64,000 bases of DNA, from positions 1,922,001-1,986,000 of the forward strand of contig NZ_CP156674.1 in assembly GCF_039851965.1 (NCBI RefSeq). Reading direction: 5' to 3'. Of the stretch, positions 1-11,671 are shown piece by piece. The position numbers were made by a program, and so were the translations under genes. The DNA is from Pseudalkalibacillus hwajinpoensis (GTDB taxonomy: Bacteria > Bacillota > Bacilli > Bacillales > Guptibacillaceae). Every line of letters begins with the position of its first letter. Within the stretch, counting starts at the first letter, position 1. Under the pieces are notes generated by a model, which saw only the letters and a list, made by a program, of their open reading frames with translations, did no database searches and was not told the DNA's origin.

Positions 1-316
1 GATAAGGATTTCCTGATTTTCCAATGGTTTCAATCCGACCATCCTTTACACCAATGTCCGCCTTATAAATGCCCGTGTAATCGACTATGAGCGCATTCGT
101 AATAACAAGATCTACTGCATCCTTTCTTGTTACAAGTGGATGCTGCCCCATTCCATCACGAATGACCTTTCCACCACCGAATTTCACTTCATCCCCATAC
201 GTCGTTTTGTCACGTTCCACTTCAATAAATAACTCTGTATCGGCTAATCGGACTTGATCACCCACAGTAGGACCAAACATATCGGAATACGCTTTTCTAG
301 AAAGTTCGAAACTCAT
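1..316 (-). CDS. ureC: Urease alpha subunit, N-terminal fragment (runs off the window)
   Basis: The first 105 codons of the catalytic subunit of nickel urease, which hydrolyses urea to ammonia and carbamate in the cytoplasm, are present. The visible start reads MSFELSRKAYSDMFGPTVGD, the conserved beginning of UreC, followed by the GDEVKFGGGK region. The metal-binding histidines and carbamylated lysine lie beyond the window edge, so activity cannot be judged. The ATG at 316 overlaps the ureB stop codon as ATGA, which implies translational coupling, and GAGGTGA precedes it. The gene order ureA-ureB-ureC is the standard Bacillus arrangement. Confidence 0.95.
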   Translation of the reverse strand, partial: MSFELSRKAYSDMFGPTVGDQVRLADTELFIEVERDKTTYGDEVKFGGGKVIRDGMGQHPLVTRKDAVDLVITNALIVDYTGIYKADIGVKDGRIETIGKSGNPY

Positions 317-636
317 CGATTCACCTCACCATCTAATGGACCATTCGTTTTATTATTCAGCCCAAATACTTTCCGAGATCCTGAGAACGCAACAAGCATG
401 ACCTCTTTCGCATCTCCTGGTTCAAATCGCACTGCAGTACCTGCTGCTATATTCAAGTGCATTCCAAAAGCGCTGTCTCGATCAAACCGCAACGATTCAT
501 TCACTTCATAGAAATGGAAATGAGAGCCAATTTGCACCGGCCGATCACCTATATTAGTGACTTCAATTTCAATTGTTTCTTTCCCCTCATTACACGTAAT
601 AGGTGTTGATTTTAACTTGTATTCACCTGGAATCAA
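313..636 (-). CDS. ureB: Urease beta subunit
   Basis: Structural beta subunit of urease, 107 residues, within the usual 100-125 range for the separate bacterial subunit. It starts MIPGEYKL and contains the family signatures NIGDRPVQIGSHFHF and RFEPGDAKEV. The start is TTG at 636, preceded by AAAGGGG about ten bases upstream, and that site overlaps the end of ureA. UreB assembles with UreA and UreC into the trimeric holoenzyme and has no catalytic residues of its own. It overlaps ureC by four bases. Confidence 0.95.
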   Translation of the reverse strand: MIPGEYKLKSTPITCNEGKETIEIEVTNIGDRPVQIGSHFHFYEVNESLRFDRDSAFGMHLNIAAGTAVRFEPGDAKEVMLVAFSGSRKVFGLNNKTNGPLDGEVNR

Positions 637-651
637 GGTACTGAACCCCTT

Positions 652-954
652 TCATATAATTGGATCATGAACGGTAACTAACTTCGTCCCATCCCGGAAT
701 GTCGCCTCCACTTGAATATCCGGAATCATTTCCGGGAGACCCTCCATTACATCTTCTCTTGTTAAAATTGTTCTTCCATATTGCATCAGTTCTGCAACGC
801 TCTTACCATCACGCGCACCTTCCAACACTTCATATGTAATGATTGCGATTGCTTCTGGATAATTTAGCTTTAATCCTCTAGCTTGGCGCCTTCTTGCTAA
901 ATCTGCTGCCACGACAATCATCAGTTTTTCCTGTTCTCTTGCCATCAATTTCAA
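652..954 (-). CDS. ureA: Urease gamma subunit
   Basis: Gamma subunit of urease, 100 residues, full length for the family. Motifs include LNYPEAIAIITYEVLEGARDGKSV and the C-terminal region IQVEATFRDGTKLVTVHDPI. I prefer the TTG start at 954 over the in-frame ATG at 945. AAGGGGG lies seven bases before the TTG, and the resulting N-terminus MKL is typical of UreA. It is the first gene of the visible urease operon, with a GlnR/TnrA-type box about 190 bases upstream, which suggests nitrogen control. Accessory genes ureEFGD would lie outside the window. Confidence 0.95.
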   Translation of the reverse strand: MKLMAREQEKLMIVVAADLARRRQARGLKLNYPEAIAIITYEVLEGARDGKSVAELMQYGRTILTREDVMEGLPEMIPDIQVEATFRDGTKLVTVHDPII

Positions 955-983
955 ACTAGTTCCCCCTTATCAAAACCGAATAT

Positions 984-1002
984 TGTGATAATTCACATTA
1001 TA
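984..1002 (-). promoter_or_regulatory. Candidate -10 element and small inverted repeat upstream of ureA
   Basis: On the minus strand a perfect TATAAT (1002-997) is directly followed by the inverted repeat TGTGA-N4-TCACA (984-997). The matching -35 is weak, as expected for an activated promoter. This is inference from motif shape only; the four-base spacer is wrong for a CRP/FNR site. Confidence 0.3.
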
Positions 1003-1145
1003 CATAAAATAGAAGAAGAGAAAATAACTTTGCGCCGGATTTTATGCAGTGTGATTAGAAGAGAAATTTTTGAAATCAGTGCAAGAACATTGTTAGACCA
1101 AAAACGAAAGCGTAATCATTTTTATAATTTGTTTTCAAAAAAATA

Positions 1146-1162
1146 TGTTAGATTAACTGACA
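1146..1162. promoter_or_regulatory. GlnR/TnrA-type nitrogen-control box upstream of the urease operon
   Basis: TGTTA-GATTAAC-TGACA matches the consensus TGTNA-N7-TNACA exactly. GlnR and TnrA, the MerR-type nitrogen regulators of Bacillus, bind this palindrome, and both regulate ureABC in B. subtilis. It lies about 190 bases upstream of the ureA start, which is far for a classical activating site. It could act as a GlnR repression site or serve a second, more distal promoter. Confidence 0.55.
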
Positions 1163-1210
1163 AAACATAATCGCCAAGCTCTAACTGGCGAAAGCCTATT
1201 CCTAACGTAT

Positions 1211-1240
1211 AAAAAAGAAGAGGCGCTTTGCCTCTTCTTC
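1211..1240 (-). terminator. Terminator after the nitroreductase gene
   Basis: On the minus strand the stem GAAGAGGC/GCCTCTTC is followed by six T residues, just after the nitroreductase stop codon. Confidence 0.85.
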
Positions 1241-1247
1241 AAATCAT

Positions 1248-1907
1248 TCACTTATGAAATTTCACTCTTTCTTCAACAGGTTGAAACTCTTTCTCTCCTG
1301 GAGGAGCCGTTGGATTACCAAATGGCATTTGGGCGATTAATTCCCAGTTTGCCGGTACATTCCACTCTTCCTTAACTTGATCATCAATGAGGGGATTATA
1401 ATGCTGAAGGGAAGCACCAAGGCCCTCCTTTTCTAAAGCAGTCCAGATCACAAATTGAAGCATGCCTGAAGACTGCTGTGACCATTTCGGGAAATTAACC
1501 GCAAACGTTGGAAGTTTTTCTTGGAATCCTTTAATAACCTCCTGATCCTCAAAGAAGAGTACCGTACCATATCCGCTCGCAAACCCGTTCATGCGGCCTT
1601 CTGTTGCTTCAAACTGGTCTGCCGGAACAATAGCACGTAGGGTTTCTTTCGTAATCTCATTCCAAAGCTTGTTGTGATTTTCGTCAAGAAGGACGACAAC
1701 ACGTGCGCTTTGTGAATTGAAAGCCGATGGTGTATGCTTCACCGCATATTCAATCACTTCTTGAAGCTTTTCATCTGAGATTACTCTTTCTTTCCCAATT
1801 CCGTAAATTGATCTTCTATCCTTCACTGCCTCGAAGAAATCCTTCTTGTCTGTACCTGCTTCAGTTCTTGTAGAACTACTTCCAAAAATCTTTTCCATCA
1901 TACCCAT
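1248..1907 (-). CDS. Nitroreductase family protein (Frm2/HBN-like)
   Basis: FMN-dependent NAD(P)H nitroreductase-fold protein of about 219 residues. The motif DRRSIYGIGKE near residue 30 is the FMN-phosphate-binding arginine region. TPSAFNSQSARVVVLL, QFVIWTALEKEGLGASLQHYNP and MPFGNPTAPP follow the single-domain Frm2/HBN pattern. These enzymes reduce nitro compounds or quinones. The ATG at 1907 is preferred: AAAGGTGG lies eight bases upstream, while an upstream GTG at 1919 falls inside that ribosome-binding site. It lies 20 bases downstream of the VOC dioxygenase gene and is probably co-transcribed with it under the divergent HxlR regulator. Confidence 0.88.
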   Translation of the reverse strand: MGMMEKIFGSSSTRTEAGTDKKDFFEAVKDRRSIYGIGKERVISDEKLQEVIEYAVKHTPSAFNSQSARVVVLLDENHNKLWNEITKETLRAIVPADQFEATEGRMNGFASGYGTVLFFEDQEVIKGFQEKLPTFAVNFPKWSQQSSGMLQFVIWTALEKEGLGASLQHYNPLIDDQVKEEWNVPANWELIAQMPFGNPTAPPGEKEFQPVEERVKFHK

Positions 1908-1927
1908 GGTTATAACCACCTTTTCTT

Positions 1928-2773
1928 TTATTTTTCCAAACTAATTCGAATCATATTCCCTGAAGGATCTTTTGTATAAAATTCATTTCCTTCTTTCCAT
2001 ACCTTGCTGAATTGCTTCACTTGCTCAACACGCTTGCTTCTTTCTTGTTCATCTGGAAATATAAGTGAAAACCATTTAAGCCCGATGCTTCCTTCTTTTG
2101 ATGGTTCTGCACCAGCACTTTGCCACGTATTCATTCCGAGATGATGGTGATAACCACCATACGATGCGAATAACGCTTGGCTTCCAATTTGACTTACAAT
2201 TTGAAGCCCCAGCCCTTGCTGATAAAATGTCTTTGCTTCCTCTAAATCAGAAACCTGAAGATGAATGTGTCCCAGAACAGTACCGGCAGGCAACCCATCA
2301 AGGCTTCCTTCCGCCTCTTTCATTAATCCCTCTGCATCAAGAACTTCCGTCGTCATAACTACACTGTCTTTCTTCCAGTTCCATTCTTCTGATGGTCGAT
2401 CCGCATATAGTTCGATTCCATTCCCATCTGGATCGGCAAGATAAATCGCTTCGCTAACTTCGTGATCAGACGCTCCTTGAAGTGGATAGCCTGTGCTCAG
2501 AAGGTGAGTCAGCACATTTGCGAGATCTCTTCTCTTAGGAACAAGAAGGGCAAAGTGATACAATCCTGCTGAAGGAAATTTCCTCTTCATTTCTGTTTGT
2601 TCCAGTGTTATCAAAGGGGTCACACCATCTGTAGTGAGCACCGCAAGCTCTTTTGTTTCCTGAAGTAATCCGAAACCGATAACCTTCCTATAGAATGTGA
2701 TAGATCGCTTTAGATCACTAACTAATAATTGAATTTCACCTGTATGTGGAATTGGGGATGAATGAAATTTCAT
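1928..2773 (-). CDS. Two-domain VOC family dioxygenase (CatE/MhqE-like)
   Basis: Vicinal oxygen chelate protein, 281 residues, with two tandem glyoxalase/extradiol-dioxygenase modules. Module 1 (about residues 8-125) has HTGEIQLLVSDL, YHFALLVP and a closing GNGIELYAD. Module 2 (about 165-275) has GHIHLQVSDL, HHHLGMNTW and GNMIRISL. Histidine and glutamate residues suitable for metal binding are present. Length and layout match B. subtilis CatE (catechol 2,3-dioxygenase) and the Mhq hydroquinone dioxygenases; the exact substrate cannot be set from sequence. A strong promoter with an operator-like repeat lies upstream, divergent from a redox-type HxlR regulator. Confidence 0.88.
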   Translation of the reverse strand: MKFHSSPIPHTGEIQLLVSDLKRSITFYRKVIGFGLLQETKELAVLTTDGVTPLITLEQTEMKRKFPSAGLYHFALLVPKRRDLANVLTHLLSTGYPLQGASDHEVSEAIYLADPDGNGIELYADRPSEEWNWKKDSVVMTTEVLDAEGLMKEAEGSLDGLPAGTVLGHIHLQVSDLEEAKTFYQQGLGLQIVSQIGSQALFASYGGYHHHLGMNTWQSAGAEPSKEGSIGLKWFSLIFPDEQERSKRVEQVKQFSKVWKEGNEFYTKDPSGNMIRISLEK

Positions 2774-2832
2774 ATCATGGCTCCTTTGCTTTGCTGTTAC
2801 GTATTAAAATGCTTAAATGTTAAGTTTTTATA

Positions 2833-2880
2833 TACTTACTTTATGTAAGTAACTATATAATAATAAATAAACTACGTCAA
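2833..2880 (-). promoter_or_regulatory. Promoter of the dioxygenase-nitroreductase operon with overlapping operator
   Basis: On the minus strand TTGACG (2880-2875), a 17-base spacer and TATAGT (2857-2852) form a good SigA promoter. Immediately downstream, over the expected transcription start, lies the perfect inverted repeat TACTTAC-N5-GTAAGTA (2833-2851). This is an ideal place for a repressor, most likely the HxlR protein encoded divergently at 2955. Confidence 0.7.
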
Positions 2881-2954
2881 GTCACTTGTTTCTAATAGAT
2901 AATCTTTTTATTTAACATAACGATGAGTTATAATGAAATTGGGAGTGAGTTATT

Positions 2955-3284
2955 ATGAGTAAATCGTCTCTTTGTCCTAAGTTTGAAAAAGCAATGTCTC
3001 TTCTAAGCCAGCGATGGACAGGCTTGATCATCCATCAACTCCTAGAAGGCCCTCAACGATTTTGTACAGTTGAATCATCTATCGCAATAAGTGGAAGGGT
3101 TCTATCTGAGAGGTTAAAGGACCTTGAGCAGCAAGGAATCGTTAAACGAAATGTCTACCCTGAAACGCCAGTGCGTATTGAGTATTCATTAAGCGATAAA
3201 GGCCTTGCACTAGCACCAGTCCTGCATGAGATTGAAAACTGGGCTGGAGATTGGGTAGAAGTAGAAGATTCAGATCAAACATAG
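2955..3284 (+). CDS. HxlR/DUF24 family transcriptional regulator (CatR/YodB-like)
   Basis: Winged-helix regulator of 109 residues, full length for DUF24 proteins. The N-terminus MSKSSLCPKFEKAMSLLS carries the conserved cysteine (Cys7) that in B. subtilis YodB and CatR senses diamide and quinones by disulfide formation or alkylation. The recognition region ISGRVLSERLKDLEQQGIVKR and the wing EYSLSDKGLAL are clear. A TATAAT lies at 2929-2934. Divergent position next to the dioxygenase-nitroreductase genes, with an inverted repeat between them, suggests a local electrophile-responsive repressor. Assignment as the CatR orthologue is inference. Confidence 0.9.
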   Translation: MSKSSLCPKFEKAMSLLSQRWTGLIIHQLLEGPQRFCTVESSIAISGRVLSERLKDLEQQGIVKRNVYPETPVRIEYSLSDKGLALAPVLHEIENWAGDWVEVEDSDQT

Positions 3285-3292
3285 AATATAGG

Positions 3293-3336
3293 AAAAGCCG
3301 ACTGCTCTTAGTTTGAGCAATCGGCTTTTGTTTTTA
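3293..3336 (+). terminator. Terminator of the HxlR regulator gene
   Basis: Stem AAAAGCCGA...TCGGCTTTT with an inner CTGCTC/GAGCAA arm, followed by T residues, just after the regulator stop codon. Confidence 0.9.
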
Positions 3337-3435
3337 TATTTAAGAGCTTCTTCTTAAATTTGAGTGATTCGCTTTTATGATGAGGTTAAAGAATGATACC
3401 TCCACCTAGTGAAGTTCAGCGGTTTATCCGCAGTA

Positions 3436-3449
3436 CCCCCCCCCCCCCC
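3436..3449. repeat. Fourteen-base poly-C tract
   Basis: A run of 14 cytosines sits in an otherwise AT-rich non-coding stretch (3337-3519) between the regulator terminator and the rRNA 3' tail. No gene is visible around it. It may be a true slippage-prone tract or a sequencing/assembly junction. Confidence 0.9.
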
Positions 3450-3519
3450 GAAATATCCGAAAAAATTCGATTTTATCCCCGAGGAGGAGGGCTTAGTTAA
3501 AAGCATTTAGCAAGACTAC

Positions 3520-3552
3520 AAAAAAGCCAGAGACCATTTGATCTCTGACTTT
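3520..3552 (-). terminator. Distal rrn1 terminator copy (third)
   Basis: AAAGTCAGAGATCAAATGGT followed by CTCTGGCTTTTTT on the minus strand: the same hairpin as the one after the intact 5S gene, with one stem change. Confidence 0.75.
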
Positions 3553-3558
3553 CTTCAG

Positions 3559-3610
3559 TTGCCCAGTGACATCCTACTCTTTCAGGGGGAGATCCCCCAA
3601 CTACCATCGG
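3559..3610 (-). pseudogene. 5S rRNA relic 1 (3' portion only)
   Basis: About 52 bases match the 3' part of the intact 5S gene at 4092-4209 (CGATGGTAGTTGG...GGGCAAC) with a few substitutions. The 5' half is missing and the sequence joins directly to the conserved tail element at about 3611. It is followed on the minus strand by its own copy of the terminator. Too short to form a 5S fold. Confidence 0.8.
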
Positions 3611-3619
3611 GGCGCGACA

Positions 3620-3741
3620 AATATCCACTCCGGTCTGTCATCACTTGCTTCCTCGAATTTCTTGCTTCTCCCACCCCTACGTAGCTTTCAAAGATGTCTT
3701 TTTGCTTATTCATGAAGAATCAAACGAGTACAAAACCATAC
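3620..3741 (-). repeat. rrn 3'-tail element, copy S1
   Basis: About 120 bases nearly identical to 3929-4049 and 39917-40035. Each copy lies directly downstream of a terminator hairpin at the 3' end of an rRNA operon. In this copy the structured distal arm is lost and replaced by the 5S relic junction. Confidence 0.85.
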
Positions 3742-3776
3742 AAAAAAGTCAGAGACCCTATTGATCTCTGACTTTT
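3742..3776 (-). terminator. Second rrn1 terminator copy
   Basis: Minus-strand hairpin GTCAGAGATCAATAGGGTCT then CTGACTTTTTT, identical in its stem to the terminator after the intact 5S gene; it follows 5S relic 2. Confidence 0.8.
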
Positions 3777-3781
3777 TCTAG

Positions 3782-3856
3782 TTGCCTGGCAACGTCCTAC
3801 TCTTTCAGGGGGAGATCACCCAACTACCATCGGCGCTCGAGCTTAACTTCCGTGTT
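3782..3856 (-). pseudogene. 5S rRNA relic 2 (3' two-thirds)
   Basis: About 75 bases match the intact 5S gene from ACACGGAAGTTAAGCTC to its 3' end, with several substitutions (for example GTTGCCAGGCAAC in place of GTCGCTGGGCAAC). The 5' third, needed for helix I, is replaced by unrelated sequence, so a normal 5S RNA cannot form. It lies downstream of tail element S2 and upstream of a terminator copy. Confidence 0.82.
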
Positions 3857-3865
3857 CTCACACGG

Positions 3866-4049
3866 GGCGCGATAAGCGGCGAACTTCTTCGTCAGCTGCG
3901 CGATGACAGATCCTCATGGATCTCCCGAATATCCACTCCGGTCTGCCATCACTTGCTTCCTCGAATTTCTTGCTTCTCCCACCCCTACGTAGCTTTCGAA
4001 GATGTCTTTTTGCTTATTCATGAAGAATCAAACGAGTACAAAACCATAC
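3866..4049 (-). repeat. rrn 3'-tail element, copy S2 (full)
   Basis: Full version of the tail element, shared with 39856-40035. On the minus strand it can form a nine-base-pair stem GATGGCAGA/TCTGTCATC enclosing a smaller hairpin AGATCC-ATGA-GGATCT. A substitution in the first arm relative to the other copy keeps pairing as G-U. A 35-codon frame beginning MNKQKDIF exists but has no ribosome-binding site, so I read it as non-coding. Confidence 0.8.
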
Positions 4050-4083
4050 AAAAAAGTCAGAGACCCTATTGATCTCTGACTTT
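4050..4083 (-). terminator. rRNA operon 1 terminator
   Basis: Hairpin GTCAGAGATC...GGTCTCTGAC followed by six T residues on the minus strand, immediately after the intact 5S gene. Confidence 0.9.
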
Positions 4084-4091
4084 CTTTCAGT

Positions 4092-4209
<118 letters not shown>

Positions 4210-4442
4210 CTAACAGGATGTTAGCAATGTTCACCACAGGACGTGGTGCACCTTAATCAAACTTCCTTGTTTCAGGTATTCCCTGAAAACTAGATAGCAC
4301 GTACAACGTTTTCCAATATGTCCAGCTACGTAAACCAAATCCTCGATCGTTTCACCTTTTTCGCCTGACGCATAAAGCGCGTCTGACTCAAAAGCTTCCA
4401 ACGCTTGTCGGATTTAAACGGCTTACTTCGCTTTTCGTTTTA

Positions 4443-7370
<2,928 letters not shown>

Positions 7371-7559
7371 TTAGACTACATTAGTCGCTTAACGCTTCTA
7401 ACTTCGTCGATGCACATCGTTAGATGTGACTAACTACTAAAGATTTAACGCAAAAAAATAATAATTATTGGATGTCGTTGTTTATGCTATCTAGTTTTCA
7501 AGGAACATGGCTACTATTAGTAATGATGCTTTCACATCGTTATCATTAGTAGATGTAGT

Positions 7560-7635
7560 TGGTGGAGCCTAGCGGGATCGAACCGCTGACCTCCTGCGTG
7601 CAAGGCAGGCGCTCTCCCAGCTGAGCTAAGGCCCC
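7560..7635 (-). tRNA. tRNA-Ala (TGC)
   Basis: Full cloverleaf of 76 bases in the 16S-23S spacer of rrn1, anticodon TGC, with encoded CCA end. It is the standard spacer partner of tRNA-Ile and is absent from the rrn2 spacer. Confidence 0.97.
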
Positions 7636-7648
7636 GGGAATTCTTTTA

Positions 7649-7725
<77 letters not shown>

Positions 7726-7896
7726 ACAAAAGAAAAGTAAATACTCCGACATAGCCATTAGCCGGAGGTGTTTTTTAAAAGAGACTTGCTCTTCTTCAAA
7801 ACTTACCTTTTCAATTGAAAGAATGTAATCATTCTTTCAAAACTAAACGAAACGCTCATGTAAGGTTGGTAACCAATGTTACCTCGTAATTCTCCA

Positions 7897-9449
<1,553 letters not shown>

Positions 9450-9572
9450 GAAAGCTTAATCTAGCTTTTAAAACAATGTTTGTTTCCGTAGAAACAACTA
9501 CTTACATGGCGTTTCGTTCAGTTTTCAAAGATCGATTCATTTCTTTCGTTTGTCGTTTTCAGCGACTTAACT

Positions 9573-9764
9573 AATATAACATGTTTTGTCTATTGAAGTC
9601 AACAACTAATTTGTAACGATTTTTCCGGTGTTGCTCGCTTCACCAAGCAGCAACGCTATCAATCATACCTCATTACCCAATTGTAGTCAATCACTTTTTT
9701 ATGCGATTGATGTTGTTTTCTTAACAACGTTCTCTACTATATCAGTTGCTTTATTTGAGGTCAA
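9573..9764 (-). promoter_or_regulatory. Three tandem rrn1 promoters
   Basis: Three SigA promoters read toward the 16S gene. P1 is TTGACC (9764-9759), 17 bases, TATAGT (9741-9736). P2 is TTGACT (9690-9685), 17 bases, TATGAT (9667-9662). P3 is TTGACT (9602-9597), 18 bases, TATATT (9578-9573). The leader after P3 contains CTTTGAAAACTGAACG, a boxA-like antitermination region also found in rrn2. P3 corresponds in position to the single promoter of rrn2. Confidence 0.85.
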
Positions 9765-9891
9765 CACCTTTTTTGGATTTATATTCGGAACTACTGGTCA
9801 TTATCAAAATAATACCTATACTGTTAATGATTAATCCATTAATGCTTAAACCATTCATACCAGCTCATCTATTTATGAAGCGAACTGACTA

Positions 9892-9923
9892 TAAAAAAAC
9901 ACAGAGCGTGTGCCCCGCTCTGT
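9892..9923 (-). terminator. Terminator upstream of the rrn1 promoters
   Basis: Minus-strand stem ACAGAGCG/CGCTCTGT followed by GTTTTTTT. It ends a short transcript coming from the 9.95-10.1 kb interval and isolates rrn1 from read-through. Confidence 0.8.
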
Positions 9924-9947
9924 CTATCTCCTTAATCAAACGTTTGT

Positions 9948-10028
9948 TTAACCTACTCGTCTCTCCTCAATCTTCTCGAACATCTCATCTTTCTTTTGGT
10001 CTGTTATCGAGAACTTCTTTGGCATCAT
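9948..10028 (-). CDS. Possible small protein of 26 residues
   Basis: A short charged frame (MMPKKFSITDQKKDEMFEKI...) ends at 9948 and is followed closely by a rho-independent terminator. ACAGGAG lies about ten bases before the first ATG. Between stop and terminator there is a perfect palindrome CAAACGTTTG (9937-9946). I recognise no family. The terminator supports a short transcript from this interval, but whether it is coding or a small RNA cannot be decided from one sequence. Confidence 0.3.
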   Translation of the reverse strand: MMPKKFSITDQKKDEMFEKIEERRVG

Positions 10029-10123
10029 TAAGACAGAACTCCTGTATCTCAAGACATTTAAAAATGTTGATCACTTCATACAATGACTATATTCGTTAAT
10101 ACAACAATGTTCGTATGAAGCAA

Positions 10124-10168
10124 AAATTAAAGGACATGAGTCCGGTAGAATACCGAAACCATGTCCTC
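10124..10168 (-). terminator. Terminator of pbuG
   Basis: Stem AGGACATG/CATGTCCT on the minus strand with an inner CGGTATTC..CCG arm, followed by TTAATTTTT, about 70 bases after the pbuG stop. Confidence 0.8.
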
Positions 10169-10236
10169 AAGGTTGCCTAAATAATATGTCTAACTTTTTG
10201 GGTCAGTTCATTGCTCGGCAGTTTTAGTAGTAAACA

Positions 10237-11532
10237 CTATGCTAGGAACACGAAATACGCAATGAAGACAAAGAACAATACATACATAATCGGGTGAATT
10301 TTCTTTCCTTCTCCTTTTACGACCATTGTGATCGGGTACATTACGAACCCGAGGGCAATTCCTGTCGCTATGCTATACGTAAGTGGCATAGCAATAATCG
10401 TTAAGAATGCAGGAACCGCAATCTCAAGTCGCTTCCATTCAATGTTTCCAAGTACACTAACCATCAGAACACCTACAATAATTAATACCGGCGCAGTAAC
10501 AGATGCTGTTACAACTGATAATAACGGTGAAAAGAATAAGGCTAGAAGGAAGAAGCCTGCTGTAACAACGGAAGTGAAACCTGTTCGTCCACCAGCAGCT
10601 ACACCTGATGAAGATTCGATGTATGCAGTAGTTGTAGACGTACCAAGTACAGCTCCGAGTACCGTTGCTGAGGAATCAGCAAACAATGCTTTTCCTGCTC
10701 GTGGTAGCTTGTTGTCTTTCATAATTCCAGCCTGAGTGGCAACAGCAATCAATGTACCTGCTGTATCGAAGAAATCAACAAATAAGAACGTGAGAACAAC
10801 AACAAGCATATCGATTGTAAACAAGTCGCCGAGATGACCGAAAGCAACGCCGAACGTTGGCTCAAGACTCGGAATACTTCCAACGACGCCATTCGGAAGT
10901 GGAACCTGGTTGAAAATCATCCCGACGATCGCCGTGATAACCATTCCGTAAAAGATGCCACCAGTTACATTACGAACCATTAAGATCACTGTTACGATCA
11001 AGCCAAATACCGCAAGGAGAGTTGGACCTGCAAGAAGATCTCCCAGCTGAACAAGTGTCGAATCGTTATTTTGGACGATCCCAGCACTCTGAAGACCGAT
11101 AAATGCGATAAAAAGTCCAATTCCGCTCGCTGCTGCATATTTTAATTCCATTGGAATCGCGTTAATAATCATTTCTCTAATTTTAAAAATCGTAATAATA
11201 ATAAAGATAATTCCTGAAACAAGTACGCCCGCAAGCGCCGTTTCCCAAGGCACACCCATGACGGTTACAACGGAATACGTGAAAAAGGCATTGAGCCCCA
11301 TTCCCGGTGCGAGAGCGATTGGATACCCTGCAATCACACCCATAATTAATGTACCTAGAGCAGCTGCAAGCGCAGTTGCTGTAAAGACGGCTCCCTGGTC
11401 CATTCCAGCGTCAGCTAGTATAGCCGGGTTTACAAATAGAATGTAAGCCATAGATAGAAATGTTGTTAACCCTGCAATCGTTTCTTTTCTGTATGTTGTA
11501 TTATGCTCTTTAAAGCGAAAAAAACGGTCCAT
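10237..11532 (-). CDS. pbuG: Hypoxanthine/guanine permease (NCS2/AzgA family)
   Basis: Integral membrane purine permease of 431 residues with about 12-13 hydrophobic segments. It starts MDRFFRFKEHNTTYRKETIAG, the AzgA-type N-terminus, and has the substrate-site stretch ALAPGMGLNAFF and the loop FDTAGTLIAVATQAG. It imports guanine and hypoxanthine for salvage. AGGGGG precedes the ATG. A guanine-class riboswitch with terminator lies in its leader, so expression should fall when guanine is plentiful. Position just after guaA is the same as in B. subtilis. Confidence 0.95.
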   Translation of the reverse strand: MDRFFRFKEHNTTYRKETIAGLTTFLSMAYILFVNPAILADAGMDQGAVFTATALAAALGTLIMGVIAGYPIALAPGMGLNAFFTYSVVTVMGVPWETALAGVLVSGIIFIIITIFKIREMIINAIPMELKYAAASGIGLFIAFIGLQSAGIVQNNDSTLVQLGDLLAGPTLLAVFGLIVTVILMVRNVTGGIFYGMVITAIVGMIFNQVPLPNGVVGSIPSLEPTFGVAFGHLGDLFTIDMLVVVLTFLFVDFFDTAGTLIAVATQAGIMKDNKLPRAGKALFADSSATVLGAVLGTSTTTAYIESSSGVAAGGRTGFTSVVTAGFFLLALFFSPLLSVVTASVTAPVLIIVGVLMVSVLGNIEWKRLEIAVPAFLTIIAMPLTYSIATGIALGFVMYPITMVVKGEGKKIHPIMYVLFFVFIAYFVFLA

Positions 11533-11572
11533 CTTTATTTCCCCCTTATTCCGTCACCCACCTGTTTAACAG

Positions 11573-11600
11573 AAAAAGCCCCGGGTTCTCTACCCGGAGC
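11573..11600 (-). terminator. Riboswitch-controlled terminator in the pbuG leader
   Basis: Hairpin CCGGGTAGAGAACCCGG followed by GGCTTTTT, about 70 bases downstream of the aptamer and 40 bases before the pbuG start; this is the expression platform. Confidence 0.85.
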
Positions 11601-11671
11601 GGACTAATAGGAAAAGAGATGATGGCAATCCGCCTGCTTCATGAGCTGGTCGTTTCACAGATCCCTCTATT

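Noticed and set aside
984..997. TGTGA-N4-TCACA as a CRP/FNR site at ureA
   Set aside because: CRP and FNR sites need wider spacing between half sites; kept only as a small inverted repeat.
985..1170. 61-codon frame upstream of ureA on the plus strand
   Set aside because: Low-complexity, no ribosome-binding site, and it overlaps the urease promoter region and the GlnR/TnrA box.
1172..1190. Hairpin CGCCA...TGGCG beside the GlnR/TnrA box as a terminator
   Set aside because: The five-base arms are short and no T tract follows on either strand.
3929..4022. Short frame MNKQKDIFESYVGVGEARNS... in the rrn tail element
   Set aside because: It is kept in all three copies, but no ribosome-binding site precedes it and its end differs in each copy; the pairing arms explain the conservation better.
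9746..10099. 117-codon plus-strand frame between rrn1 and pbuG
   Set aside because: It runs across a minus-strand terminator and the rrn1 P1 promoter, has no recognisable family and no ribosome-binding site.
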